Notes: a model not told the origin generated them from the sequence alone. A stretch of 54,878 nt of DNA from an uncultured Bacteroidia bacterium (GCA_902783365.1 CACZQL010000037.1:1-54878); one strand, 5' to 3'; shown: positions 41,505 through 50,870, numbered from the stretch's first letter. Made by a program: numbers and translations.

Positions 41505-44500
41505 ATGAAAAAAGTAATATCAATCATCATCCTTTGCCTGGCTTGCTTAGGCGGCCTTAAGGCACAAAACTTCTGGGAATTCATCAACCATCCAGCCACT
41601 TTGTTGGGAGTGTCACCTGACGGCAGCCTGTTTTTCTATGAAGGCAACAACGGCATTAGCCGGATGCAAACCGCAAACGGTGCCTGCACCATTGTGATTG
41701 GTCCTGAATCAGGTTTCAATTTTCTTTTTAACCCGCATTGTTTCTGTGTCAGTCCAGAAGGGAGAATCTTCCTTTTCAACAGCACGTTGAATGCTGTAAT
41801 GTTTTCTGATGACAATGGTGACACCTGGCAACAAATGCCTCAGGTTTCTTCATGCGCTATTGAAGATGTTGCGGGTTTGTATGCGCCAAGTAATGAGACC
41901 GTTATTGGATGGGCATCCACTGGTGAAATCTTTTGGACCACTGACGGGGGTGTGACTTGGGGTTATACGATTCTCAGTATTATCGAACACTATGAATCCG
42001 TCAGCGACCTCTTGGTCAATGAAAATGGTGATGTGTATCTCAGCGTTTCTTACAACATTATGTCAATCGTTGGCATTTATCATTCCACTTTGTCTGATAT
42101 GCAAAATTGGGAACCCGTTGCCTTTGATGGCGTTACCATTGAAGACTTGGACTTCGACCCCGAGGGCAATGTGGTTGCCTGTGGTTGGAGTGATGAAGGA
42201 ATCGTTGAATTCCAACACATTCTCGGTTTTTATCTGTTCGATGGCACAAGTTTGGCCATTAGCAACAGCGGTGTGGTTTACAAGCCCACTTTCGCAGGTT
42301 ATTCGGCTGTTCTCTCTTATTCCCTCGACCATGGCGAGACGTTTGTCGATGTAGGCGAGGCCATTCCCCTAGTTGACATTGCTCCTGGCGACGGAAGTGG
42401 TTATCTCTTCAAAGGGTATGATAATTACCTGTATTTTGTCACGGGAACAGAGTACTGGAAAAGCATTGTGAATGCGGATGAGATTCCCACCTTGAATCCT
42501 TTGTTAGGCGTGAAGTTTTATGACGAAGCCAGCGGCTTGTATTATAACATCACCGGCAACAACACGGTGGAAGTGACCTATACCCCGGACTTGGAAAGTA
42601 CCGGCTTTAATAGTTATGTGGGTGATATTGAGATACCAGAAACTATTGATTATGAAGGTGCTACCTATACCGTCACTGCTGTGGGTGACGGGGCGTTCAA
42701 AAATTGCAATGGCGAGCTGAATTCAGTGGTGGTGCCCAACACGGTGACCGCCATCGGTGAGTCGGCGTTTTCTTCATGCTCCTACCTGCGTGTCGTGGTG
42801 TTGCCTAACTCGGTGGAAACCATCGGCAACAGGGCTTTTGCCGACTGTTGGCCGCTTAACTCGGTACGTCTTCCCGAGGGAATCACCGTGCTACCCAAGG
42901 AATTGTTCATCAATTGTTCGAGTCTTACTTCCATTGAGATTCCTTCCTCCGTCTTGCGTATCGAAAAACGAGCGTTTTTGGGGTGTGCCCTGACCTCCAT
43001 CGACTTGCCTGAATCGGTGACGCATCTCGGAGACAGCGTGTTTTACTATTGTTCCCATCTCTCTTCGATAGATGTCCCCAACACAGTGGAGGAATTGGGT
43101 GCCGGCGCTTTCGCATATTGTTATGAGCTTCGATCCGTCCATCTGCCTGAAAACCTTACAGCGATTCGCGATGACTTGTTTAATAATTGTCAAGTGCTGG
43201 ATTCCATTAGGATCCCTGAAACGGTTACTGAAATAGGGGAAAGAGCGTTTTTGCAATGCTTCCATCTGACGGAGGTCCATCTTCCCGCCTCGGTGACTTC
43301 TCTTGGATCAAGCGCTTTTAGAGCTTGTGTGGGACTGACGTCGTTTACCATTCCTGCGACGGTGCGTCAGCTCGGGAATTACCTGTTCCAACAATGTGAC
43401 CGGCTGAAAACCATCACCTTGCCACAGGATTTGGAAGCCATTCCCGCGGGCATGTTTCAGGAATGTTCTCGCTTGGATTCCATCGTCATCCCCGAGACGG
43501 TGATTTCCATCGGCGCCTGGGCGTTCTCCTCTTGTTTTGCCTTGAAGGAAATCGTGATTCCCGACAGCGTGAGGTCCATAGGTTCCCAAGCATTTTACAA
43601 CTGTCGTAACCTGTCACAGGTGGATTTGGGCGTGTCAGTCTCTAGCATTGCCGACGGAGCGTTCCGTCGAGAAGATGGCAGCGTGAAGCTGACCCTGGTT
43701 TGTCATAGCACCACTCCCGCGATGTGTGGCCTAACCACGTTCCCAATTGCGAGTTTGCAGGAAAAGTTGATTGTCCCTTGTGGTTTTGCCGACCTCTATC
43801 GGGCGTCATGGGAAAGCTGGCAAAGCGACATCGAGGAGGACTGCGATTTCATAGGCTCTGAATGGTACTACGAAATCCTCAACGACGACGGCAGCATCAC
43901 CTACCAGCACCTGGAATATGTGGCCGACACCACCGTCAACCACAAGGATGTGAAAATCATCATCCGCAACAACACCCTCTATGACAAATCACGCCAGAAT
44001 GTAATCACAAAAGAATACATCTACGAAGAAGACAACAAAGTGTATTGGTGGAATCCTGAAATAGAGGACTTCACGGTGCTGTATGATTTCGGTGCCGAAC
44101 AAGGCGACGAATGGGAGATTCGTGTTGGTGCGGAAACCCTCACCATGCATGTCGATGCCGTGGAACACTACGAATATGAGGGAACCTTGTTCAAGATGCT
44201 GAGGGTGAGCGACGCCAATGATCTCTTCAGCGGCATCGTCATCGGCGGCATTGGCCACCTCACGAGTTTCTTTCCGGAAAAACTGATGAACCCTGGTAAA
44301 TCCTACCGTGTGGAAGGCATCCGCTGCTTCTGGCAACAAGGCGAGCTGGTGTTCAAATACGGCGAAAAAGACTGTGATGAGGTGTATGAGCAATACCACA
44401 GCTCCCTCCCCGAAATCACCATTCCGTATTTCACCCTCTCTCCCAATCCCACCGACGGCATTGTCATCGTGGAAATGTCTTCTGAAACCTCTCAGCCGGG

Positions 44501-44648
44501 TGAATTCCGTGTCACCAATCTGACGGGCCAGACCCTCCTCACCGGGTCTCTTACCGGCGAAAAGCAGATAATCGACCTTTCCGGCTTGCCGAAGGGCGTG
44601 TATTTCCTTACCATTAATAACAGAACACAAAAATTAATAATACAATGA
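41505..44648 (+). CDS. T9SS surface protein: beta-propeller + BspA-like LRR repeats + shared C-terminal module
   Basis: A 1,047-residue secreted protein with signal peptide MKKVISIIILCLACLGGLKAQ. Residues about 22-350 look like a sialidase/BNR-type beta-propeller (SDDNGDTWQQM, TTDGGVTWGYT). Residues about 366-765 are BspA-type LRR_5 repeats (IPETVTEIGERAFLQCFHLT and many similar 23-residue units). From residue about 784 comes a ~190-residue module beginning EWYYEILNDDGSITYQHLEY. The end (976-1047) is a type A T9SS sorting domain (TLSPNPTDGIVIVEMS, QTLLTGSLTG, GVYFLTI, QKLIIQ). BspA-like repeats often mediate adhesion to host or bacterial surfaces. The start is ATG 41505; a GTG at 41451 lies in the hairpin region. 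Its stop overlaps the next start (ATGA). Confidence 0.85.
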   Translation: MKKVISIIILCLACLGGLKAQNFWEFINHPATLLGVSPDGSLFFYEGNNGISRMQTANGACTIVIGPESGFNFLFNPHCFCVSPEGRIFLFNSTLNAVMFSDDNGDTWQQMPQVSSCAIEDVAGLYAPSNETVIGWASTGEIFWTTDGGVTWGYTILSIIEHYESVSDLLVNENGDVYLSVSYNIMSIVGIYHSTLSDMQNWEPVAFDGVTIEDLDFDPEGNVVACGWSDEGIVEFQHILGFYLFDGTSLAISNSGVVYKPTFAGYSAVLSYSLDHGETFVDVGEAIPLVDIAPGDGSGYLFKGYDNYLYFVTGTEYWKSIVNADEIPTLNPLLGVKFYDEASGLYYNITGNNTVEVTYTPDLESTGFNSYVGDIEIPETIDYEGATYTVTAVGDGAFKNCNGELNSVVVPNTVTAIGESAFSSCSYLRVVVLPNSVETIGNRAFADCWPLNSVRLPEGITVLPKELFINCSSLTSIEIPSSVLRIEKRAFLGCALTSIDLPESVTHLGDSVFYYCSHLSSIDVPNTVEELGAGAFAYCYELRSVHLPENLTAIRDDLFNNCQVLDSIRIPETVTEIGERAFLQCFHLTEVHLPASVTSLGSSAFRACVGLTSFTIPATVRQLGNYLFQQCDRLKTITLPQDLEAIPAGMFQECSRLDSIVIPETVISIGAWAFSSCFALKEIVIPDSVRSIGSQAFYNCRNLSQVDLGVSVSSIADGAFRREDGSVKLTLVCHSTTPAMCGLTTFPIASLQEKLIVPCGFADLYRASWESWQSDIEEDCDFIGSEWYYEILNDDGSITYQHLEYVADTTVNHKDVKIIIRNNTLYDKSRQNVITKEYIYEEDNKVYWWNPEIEDFTVLYDFGAEQGDEWEIRVGAETLTMHVDAVEHYEYEGTLFKMLRVSDANDLFSGIVIGGIGHLTSFFPEKLMNPGKSYRVEGIRCFWQQGELVFKYGEKDCDEVYEQYHSSLPEITIPYFTLSPNPTDGIVIVEMSSETSQPGEFRVTNLTGQTLLTGSLTGEKQIIDLSGLPKGVYFLTINNRTQKLIIQ

Positions 44649-46906
44649 AAAAGCTTTCTCTTACCCTCATCTTCCTTGCCTCCGTCCTGCTCAGCGGCGC
44701 GCAAAACTTGAACGAAACATTCTCTTCAGGAGATTTTCTTTACACCATCATCGATAATGATCCCCCAAGCGTGAGTCTCGATGGTTTCATTGACACTGCC
44801 AACGCTCAGGGCCCTCTCGTGATCCCCGAAACGGTCACGTTCGGGGAAATTGATTACACCGTGACTGCGATAGGCGACTGTGTTTTTTCTTTTTGTAGTG
44901 GCTTGACAGGAAATCTTGAGCTGCCCTCAACGATAAAACGTATTGGCTCTTCTGCTTTTAAATGTTGTTCGGGTTTGAAAGGAATTCTCGTGATGCCCGA
45001 TTCGTTGGAAGTGATTGGTAATTATGCGTTTTTGGGTTGTTCAGGCTTCACAGCTTTGGTTTTAAATAATGGGTTGAGGGAAATTGGTGAAGGGGCGTTT
45101 GGATTGTGTGAAAACTTGTCGGGAACACTTGTTTTTCCTGAGACGGTTAAACACATCTATCAAGCGGCTTTTTGCCGTTGTAGAGGGTTCTCAGGTGACC
45201 TTGTTATTCCCAATTCAGTGGTTGGATTGGGTCTTACCAATGATTGGTATATGGATTTGACCTGTTTTTTCCCTCAAACAGAACTGTGTACTTTCGAAGA
45301 TTGTTTCGACCATGTTAAACTTTCCCAATCCTTGGATACCATCGGTCCTTGTACTTTTTTCAATTGCTCAAAACTAAGCGGTGACCTTGTCATACCCAAC
45401 AGCGTAAAAAAGATTGGTTCTTATGCTTTTTCGTATTGTTCTGGAATCGACAATCTAACGTTGGGGGATTCGTTGAAAAACATTGATTGTAAGGCTTTTA
45501 TGGGTTGTAGTGGAATTGTTGGACCATTGAAGCTCCCCGAAGATGTCAGTGTCGGATTCGGAGTCTTTATCAATTGCGAAGGACTAACTGAGGTCGAAAT
45601 ACCTGAAGGGTGGACGGAAATAAGTGGTCATTTGTTTTCTCATTGTACCAACCTGCAAAAAGTTCATTTGCCTAAAAGTTTGAAAAAGATTTCCCAGGGT
45701 TCATTTGAGAGTTGTTACAGTTTGGAGGAAATCAATATCCCTGATAGTGTCACGCAGATTGAGTGTGGGGCGTTTTCCAAATGCACCAGCCTTGGCGAAT
45801 TGATCATCCCCGATTTGGTTGAAGAAATAGTACCTTACACTTTTGATTCTTGTGTCAATCTCAAGCGATTGGTTTTGGGTGATTCCATAAAAAGGATTGA
45901 AGATGATGCATTTGTTAATTGCTCTTTGAAGTTGTTGGAGCTGAAGCCATTGACTCCTCCCCAATACCACTTCATTTATGGTCGTGAGTGTTTGCCCGAT
46001 GATCTCTTTATCCTGGTTCCCTGCGGCACTTTGGAAGCCTATCAAAGTGATGAGTCTTGGAAACGTTTCACCCATATCATAGCAGATTGTGGTGGCGATT
46101 ATTTGGGTTTTCTCGGGTTTGAATGGTACTACGAAATCACCAACGACGACGGCACCATCACCTACCAACACCTAGAATACGTGGCGGATACCACCATCAA
46201 TAACAAAGAGGTGAAAATCATCATTCGCAACAACACCCTTTACGATAAAACCCGTAAAAACGTATATGATGTCACCACCCGCGAATATCTCTACGAAGAA
46301 AACAACGTCGTATATTGGTGGAACCCAACCCTCCGGCAGTTCACCGTCCTTTACGATTTCAATGCCAATGTGGGTGATGAATGGGAAATCAAGGTTGGCA
46401 CAGAAAGTGTTGTCATGCATGTGGATGCTGTGGATCAATATTATCATGATGGAAATATCAAAAAGATGCTGAAAGTGAGTGACTCCGAGAACCTCTTTAG
46501 CGGCACCATCATCCAAGGCATCGGCCACCTCACGAGTTTCTTCCCCGAAAAACTGATGAACCCTGGAAAAGCCTACCGTGTGGAAGGCATCCGCTGCTTC
46601 TGGCAACAAGGCGAGCTGGTGTTCAAATACGGCGAAAAGGACTGCGAAGAGGTGTATGAGCAATACCATAATGATATTGATGAAACCACCACGGATGCTT
46701 TCCAGATTTATCCCAATCCCACCGACGGCATGATGACTCTTTCGGGTAGTCCATCAATCGAATACCGCATTACCAACAAGTTGGGCCAAAGCCTGATGAC
46801 GGGTCAAATGACTGGCGAAAACCAATCAATCAACGTTTCCAACTTGCCCCAGGGTATGTATTTCATTACCGTTGGCAATGCGACACAGAAATTTGTAGTA
46901 AGATAA
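44645..46906 (+). CDS. T9SS surface protein: BspA-like LRR repeats + shared C-terminal module
   Basis: A 753-residue relative of the preceding protein without a propeller. After the signal peptide (MKKLSLTLIFLASVLLSGAQ), residues about 40-480 form LRR_5 repeats (LPSTIKRIGSSAFKCCSGLKG style). The conserved module begins at about residue 492 (EWYYEITNDDGTITYQHLEY), and the sorting domain at 683 (DAFQIYPNPTDGMMTLSG ... GMYFITVG, KFVVR). Start and upstream stop overlap as ATGA, which implies translational coupling. The LRR part is more AT-rich than those of its neighbours (26 G+C in 60 at 45481-45540 against 33 in 60 at 47281-47340), while the module resembles theirs. Its C-terminal end is more diverged than those of genes one and three. 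Confidence 0.85.
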   Translation: MKKLSLTLIFLASVLLSGAQNLNETFSSGDFLYTIIDNDPPSVSLDGFIDTANAQGPLVIPETVTFGEIDYTVTAIGDCVFSFCSGLTGNLELPSTIKRIGSSAFKCCSGLKGILVMPDSLEVIGNYAFLGCSGFTALVLNNGLREIGEGAFGLCENLSGTLVFPETVKHIYQAAFCRCRGFSGDLVIPNSVVGLGLTNDWYMDLTCFFPQTELCTFEDCFDHVKLSQSLDTIGPCTFFNCSKLSGDLVIPNSVKKIGSYAFSYCSGIDNLTLGDSLKNIDCKAFMGCSGIVGPLKLPEDVSVGFGVFINCEGLTEVEIPEGWTEISGHLFSHCTNLQKVHLPKSLKKISQGSFESCYSLEEINIPDSVTQIECGAFSKCTSLGELIIPDLVEEIVPYTFDSCVNLKRLVLGDSIKRIEDDAFVNCSLKLLELKPLTPPQYHFIYGRECLPDDLFILVPCGTLEAYQSDESWKRFTHIIADCGGDYLGFLGFEWYYEITNDDGTITYQHLEYVADTTINNKEVKIIIRNNTLYDKTRKNVYDVTTREYLYEENNVVYWWNPTLRQFTVLYDFNANVGDEWEIKVGTESVVMHVDAVDQYYHDGNIKKMLKVSDSENLFSGTIIQGIGHLTSFFPEKLMNPGKAYRVEGIRCFWQQGELVFKYGEKDCEEVYEQYHNDIDETTTDAFQIYPNPTDGMMTLSGSPSIEYRITNKLGQSLMTGQMTGENQSINVSNLPQGMYFITVGNATQKFVVR

Positions 46907-46943
46907 CCCCGCGAAGGGAGAAATAATTAAAAATAAAAGTACT

Positions 46944-49388
46944 ATGAAAAACACAATTATCTTGTTAACAACCCTGGCGTTGGCCATGTTTTTCGCCCTT
47001 CCCTGCGCGGCGCAGGACTTCCAGTCGGGCGACCTTCTCTACGAAATCATCAGCGAGGACCCGCCCGAGGTGACCGTTGCCGGCCATGTGGACGGCCAGG
47101 ACGCACAGGGGGAGCTGAACATCCCCGCCACCGTGACCTTCGAGGGCACGGAATACACCGTCGCGGAAATCAGCTATTTCGCATTCTCAGAATGCCATGG
47201 CCTGTCGGGAACACTCACCTTTCCCCCCACAGTGAGGAGCATCGGTGAATACGCCTTCTACGGATGCGACGGACTGTCGGGACAACTCGTGTTCCCAAAC
47301 TCTTTGAGCGTGATTCGTTGCGGGGCCTTCAGCCAGTGCACCGGCCTCAATGGCACGCTGGCCTTCCCCGAATCGGTGACCGAAGTGGGAGAAAACAGTC
47401 TCTGGTCCATCGATTACTATGAGCATTATGGCGCTTTCGACGAATGCCTGGGCTTCGACCGCCTTGAACTTCCCGCTTCACTACGATACATCGGTCCCCG
47501 CTGTTTCGCCGGCTGTGCCAACATGACGGGAACGCTCTCCCTTCCCGAAGGAATCACCACGATAGAATCCAACGCCTTCGAGGGATGCTCGGGATTCAAC
47601 GGAACGCTGGCCCTTCCAGAATCGATGGAAACTGTCATGAGCTACGCTTTCCAGAACTGCACCGGATTTGAAAGCCTCGTGCTTCCAAGCCGTTTCGTCC
47701 TGTCTTACAGCGTCGGCAATAATACCCAATACTCTTACGGAGCGTTTCAGGGCTGCACCGGCCTCTCCCACGTCGTGATTCCGGAGGGCTGGGAGGACAC
47801 GGGGGCACAATCTTTCCAAAACTGCACCAGCCTCACCGCTGTCAGCCTTCCCGAGAGCCTGCGCATCATCAGGGAGAAGTGTTTCCATGGCTGTACCAGC
47901 CTCTCAGAGATCAACCTTCCGGATGAGATGACGGAAATCAGGAACGATGCTTTCTTTGGATGCGTCAGCCTCACCGCCATCAGCCTCCCGAAAAGCCTCA
48001 CCTTGCTCGGCGATGCCTTCAGAGGATGTTCAGGGCTCACGGGCGAAATAGTAGTCCCAGATCTGGTCGAGGAGGTGACCTTGATGACCTTCGAAGGATG
48101 CACCGGTCTCAAACGTGTAATCTTGGGCTCATCTGTAAACCTTGTCTATGAAGCGGCCTTCAACGACACCAATCTCGAATCGCTCGTCATCAGGGCGGAA
48201 ACGCCTCCCCGGCTGGAGCGAGGAAACTATCCCCACGCATGGGACTTCCCCGCCGACCTGCCGATCATCGTGCCCTGCGGGACGTTGGAGGCCTACCAGA
48301 ACGCGGAAGGCTGGAACGAGTTCTCCAACATCTCCGAAGGCAACACCTTCCTGCTGAAAGTGCTCGCCAACGACGAGCACAAGGGATCCGTCACAATAAC
48401 CAAAGAACCCGTTTGCGGCGACATGGACGTGGTGCTGGAGGCAACCCCCATGGAGGGCAACAGTTTCCTTTACTGGGAGGTCAACGGCGAGACGGTCTCG
48501 ACCGACAATCCCTACCGCTTCGAGCTTGTGCAAGACACGGAATTCACCGCCGTCTTCTCCGCAGATTATGAAAGCGATTTCTTGGACCAAATTGGTTCCG
48601 AATGGTACTACGAAATCCTCAACGACGATGGCAGCATCACCTACCAACATCTTGAATATGTGGCTGATACCACGTTTGATAACAAAGAAGTCAAAATCAT
48701 TATCCGCAACAACACCCTCTACGACAAATCACGTCGGGATGCGGTAACAAAAGAATATCTCTATGAAGAAAACAACATTGTCTATTGGTGGAACGCCACG
48801 ATAGAGCAATTCACCGTCCTCTACGATTTTGGCGCCCAACAAGGTGACGAATGGGAGATTCGTGTTGGTGCGGAAACCCTCACCATGCATGTCGATGCCG
48901 TGGAGCAATACGAATACGAGGGCCGTGTTTTCAAGATGATGCGTGTGAGCGATCCTGAGAACCTTTTCAGCGGCATGATTATATGTGGCATCGGCCACCT
49001 CACGAGTTTCTTCCCGGAAAAACTGATGAACCCTGGAAAAGCCTACCGTGTGGAAGGTATCCGCTGCTTCTGGCAACAAGGGGAGCTGGTGTTCAAATAC
49101 GGCGAAAAAGACTGCGAAGAGGTGTATGTGCAATACCACAGCTCCCTCCCCGAAATCACCATTCCGTATTTCACCCTCTCTCCCAATCCCACCGACGGCC
49201 TTGTCATCGTGGAAATGTCTTCTGAAACATCTCAGCCGGGTGAATTCCGTGTCACCAATCTGACGGGCCAGACCCTCCTCACCGGGTCTCTTACCTGCGA
49301 AAAGCAGATAATCGACCTTTCCGGCTTGCCGAGGGGCGTGTATTTCCTTACCATCAATAACAGGACACAAAAAATGATTAGACAATGA
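46944..49388 (+). CDS. T9SS surface protein: BspA-like LRR repeats + InlB-type repeat + shared C-terminal module
   Basis: An 814-residue secreted protein. Signal peptide MKNTIILLTTLALAMFFALPCAAQ, then LRR_5 repeats (about 40-460, FPPTVRSIGEYAFYGCDGLS style), an insert at about 468-540 resembling the divergent InlB B-repeat (VLANDEHKGSVTITKEPVCGD ... FTAVFS), the conserved module from about 552 (EWYYEILNDDGSITYQHLEY) and a sorting domain (741-814) almost identical to that of the first LRR protein. Bases 48601-49388 align with 43861-44648 without a gap. An ATG overlapping its stop opens only five codons. It ends ten bases from the convergent XRE regulator gene. The gene lies 37 bases behind its neighbour and is probably in the same transcript. 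Confidence 0.85.
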   Translation: MKNTIILLTTLALAMFFALPCAAQDFQSGDLLYEIISEDPPEVTVAGHVDGQDAQGELNIPATVTFEGTEYTVAEISYFAFSECHGLSGTLTFPPTVRSIGEYAFYGCDGLSGQLVFPNSLSVIRCGAFSQCTGLNGTLAFPESVTEVGENSLWSIDYYEHYGAFDECLGFDRLELPASLRYIGPRCFAGCANMTGTLSLPEGITTIESNAFEGCSGFNGTLALPESMETVMSYAFQNCTGFESLVLPSRFVLSYSVGNNTQYSYGAFQGCTGLSHVVIPEGWEDTGAQSFQNCTSLTAVSLPESLRIIREKCFHGCTSLSEINLPDEMTEIRNDAFFGCVSLTAISLPKSLTLLGDAFRGCSGLTGEIVVPDLVEEVTLMTFEGCTGLKRVILGSSVNLVYEAAFNDTNLESLVIRAETPPRLERGNYPHAWDFPADLPIIVPCGTLEAYQNAEGWNEFSNISEGNTFLLKVLANDEHKGSVTITKEPVCGDMDVVLEATPMEGNSFLYWEVNGETVSTDNPYRFELVQDTEFTAVFSADYESDFLDQIGSEWYYEILNDDGSITYQHLEYVADTTFDNKEVKIIIRNNTLYDKSRRDAVTKEYLYEENNIVYWWNATIEQFTVLYDFGAQQGDEWEIRVGAETLTMHVDAVEQYEYEGRVFKMMRVSDPENLFSGMIICGIGHLTSFFPEKLMNPGKAYRVEGIRCFWQQGELVFKYGEKDCEEVYVQYHSSLPEITIPYFTLSPNPTDGLVIVEMSSETSQPGEFRVTNLTGQTLLTGSLTCEKQIIDLSGLPRGVYFLTINNRTQKMIRQ
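48601..49388 (+). repeat. 788-base near-identical duplication (copy of 43861-44648)
   Basis: The two stretches have equal length with no indel up to their stop codons, and differ at about 1-4 of 60 bases in five compared lines (4 at 43861, one each at 44101, 44401, 44461 and 44521). Gene two has a more distant relative of the first part at 46122-46670. Confidence 0.9.
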
Positions 49389-49398
49389 AAAACCATTT

Positions 49399-50049
49399 TT
49401 AATGCTGTATAATTACCTCAGGACGACATCCGAGCACTCGTGACAATGCGAGGACTGAGCACACTTCCGCCTTGGTGATGTCCTGGTCGCCCTGTTCGTA
49501 AGCTTGAATCATGCGAAGAGAAACCCCCGACAAGTCAGCCAACTCCTTTTGAGTGAGACGGGACTGCTTGCGGATGACTTTCAGGGGGTTTTTCTGGTGT
49601 TGGAGACACTGCTCGATTAGCGCATCGGCCGTTTGGACAAATTTGGAAAGGTCAGCCTCATGCAAGGTTGGATATAGCGAAAGCAAGGTGCTGATGTTTA
49701 ATCCATTGCTTTTAAGAAATGAAAACGATCGGGTGCGATGCCATTGGTAATAGGCCAACGCCCAACCGGCCCAATATTCGGGAGTGCGGTCAAAAGGTGC
49801 GTAAGTCAGGACAGATACCGTTTTGTCAGAGGTTTTATCCAAAACCAGTTGCATCAGCTCCATCCCTGATAGTCCCGACAAATAACGGGGATTGCCCGCC
49901 TCAATTTGTGAGGCGATGCCGCTAGACAAAAACATCTCGTAAAACAACGTCAGGTCGCAATGCGCGGCATGGACGGCGCAGTCGAACATGGTGCCGAGGT
50001 TGTTCATCACATCTTCAAGATACAAAGGATTATAGGCGTGGGTCATCAT
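49399..50049 (-). CDS. XRE-type helix-turn-helix regulator with conserved N-terminal domain
   Basis: A 216-residue protein with two parts. The N-terminal ~140 residues (YNPLYLEDVMNNLGTMFDCA ... GIASQIEAGNPRYLSGLSG ... PEYWAGWALAYYQW) match a domain that in Firmicutes accompanies small toxin/DUF3990-DUF3791-type modules, as I recall. The C-terminal ~65 residues are an HTH_3 domain (IRKQSRLTQKELADLSGVSL ... IQAYEQGDQDITKAEVC). The start is ATG 50049, or 50046 just after; a TTG at 50076 also opens the frame. There is no partner gene beside it: the neighbours are the LRR gene (convergent) and an unrelated lipoprotein gene upstream. A 12-base perfect palindrome just after its predicted transcription start may be its operator. 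Confidence 0.8.
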   Translation of the reverse strand: MMTHAYNPLYLEDVMNNLGTMFDCAVHAAHCDLTLFYEMFLSSGIASQIEAGNPRYLSGLSGMELMQLVLDKTSDKTVSVLTYAPFDRTPEYWAGWALAYYQWHRTRSFSFLKSNGLNISTLLSLYPTLHEADLSKFVQTADALIEQCLQHQKNPLKVIRKQSRLTQKELADLSGVSLRMIQAYEQGDQDITKAEVCSVLALSRVLGCRPEVIIQH

Positions 50050-50213
50050 GATTCCATTTTTGTCTGAGAATATCAATCATATAAATAGCATCGACAGCTG
50101 ATGTCGTGGTTTTTTCTTTTTGGTAGTCTTCTCTTGCTTGTCGGTCGCGGGAAAATGGGCTTTTCGATGATCTTTGTCGAACCGTGATATAGGATAATTG
50201 ATCTCATAAACTA

Positions 50214-50225
50214 TCGTTATAACGA
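50214..50225. promoter_or_regulatory. Candidate operator palindrome of the XRE regulator
   Basis: Perfect palindrome TCGTTATAACGA, located 10-20 bases downstream of the minus-strand -7 box at 50235-50242. The rest of the 254-base gap between the two genes shows no gene. Confidence 0.4.
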
Positions 50226-50234
50226 GACTTTTTG

Positions 50235-50242
50235 CAAAAATA
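50235..50242 (-). promoter_or_regulatory. -7 box upstream of the XRE regulator
   Basis: TATTTTTG on the minus strand, giving a leader of about 180 bases before ATG 50049. A TTTG lies 30 bases further up, more than the usual spacing. Confidence 0.45.
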
Positions 50243-50303
50243 GTAATTATTCTGTTATAAACATCTTTTTTGCAAAAAACCTTTTACTGAAATTATTGAA
50301 TAA

Positions 50304-50870
50304 TCAGCTTTGAATGGACGGAATCCGTGTCAATGATTGATCATAATATTGGATAAACAACAGTCCGAATTCCTCGTTATAATACCAGTCGTAGATCAGC
50401 TGGCCTGTGTATTGGCTGTAGAGGATCTCATGGTGGACGTTGGTGTAATGGGTTCCGCCCAGGGAGGCGTATGGCTGATAGCTCAGGAGGTTGCCGTTAA
50501 GGTCGAGGTCGTTCCCAAAATAGAATATGAGGTCCCTGTCGGGTCGGATGGTGAACCCTAAGCAGTGGTTGTTTTGTTCGCATTCGAGAATCACCGTGCG
50601 GGCGTAGCAGGAATAGTCGTCGTTTGAGAGCTTCCCCGTCCCTTCGTGTGACCGCGAGAAGAATCGGTCTTGGTCGTAAGGATAGGTGTCGTCGAATACT
50701 ACTTCGTAGGTGAGCGTGTCGCCCCCCTGATTCACGAAGTCAACCCTTTGTCCCATTTGGTAAGGGATGGCGGCAGCATCTTCGTCCGATAGTTTCTGAT
50801 AGATATGGGCATGCTCGATGCAGGAGCTCATCATGAGGAGCGTCGTGCAAATGATCAAGAGTTTTTTCAT
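50304..50870 (-). CDS. Small predicted lipoprotein
   Basis: A 188-residue protein with signal peptide and lipobox (MKKLLIICTTLLMMSSC|IEHA). The mature part is beta-rich (IPYQMGQRVDFVNQGGDTLT ... DWYYNEEFGLLFIQYYDQ) and contains several cysteines. It resembles the lipoprotein encoded at 53842-54492: both have an (I/V)PYxxGQ start and a YYNxExG ending segment, so they are probably paralogous. Function unknown. It is the last gene of a four-gene operon and overlaps its predecessor by 4 bases. Confidence 0.75.
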   Translation of the reverse strand: MKKLLIICTTLLMMSSCIEHAHIYQKLSDEDAAAIPYQMGQRVDFVNQGGDTLTYEVVFDDTYPYDQDRFFSRSHEGTGKLSNDDYSCYARTVILECEQNNHCLGFTIRPDRDLIFYFGNDLDLNGNLLSYQPYASLGGTHYTNVHHEILYSQYTGQLIYDWYYNEEFGLLFIQYYDQSLTRIPSIQS

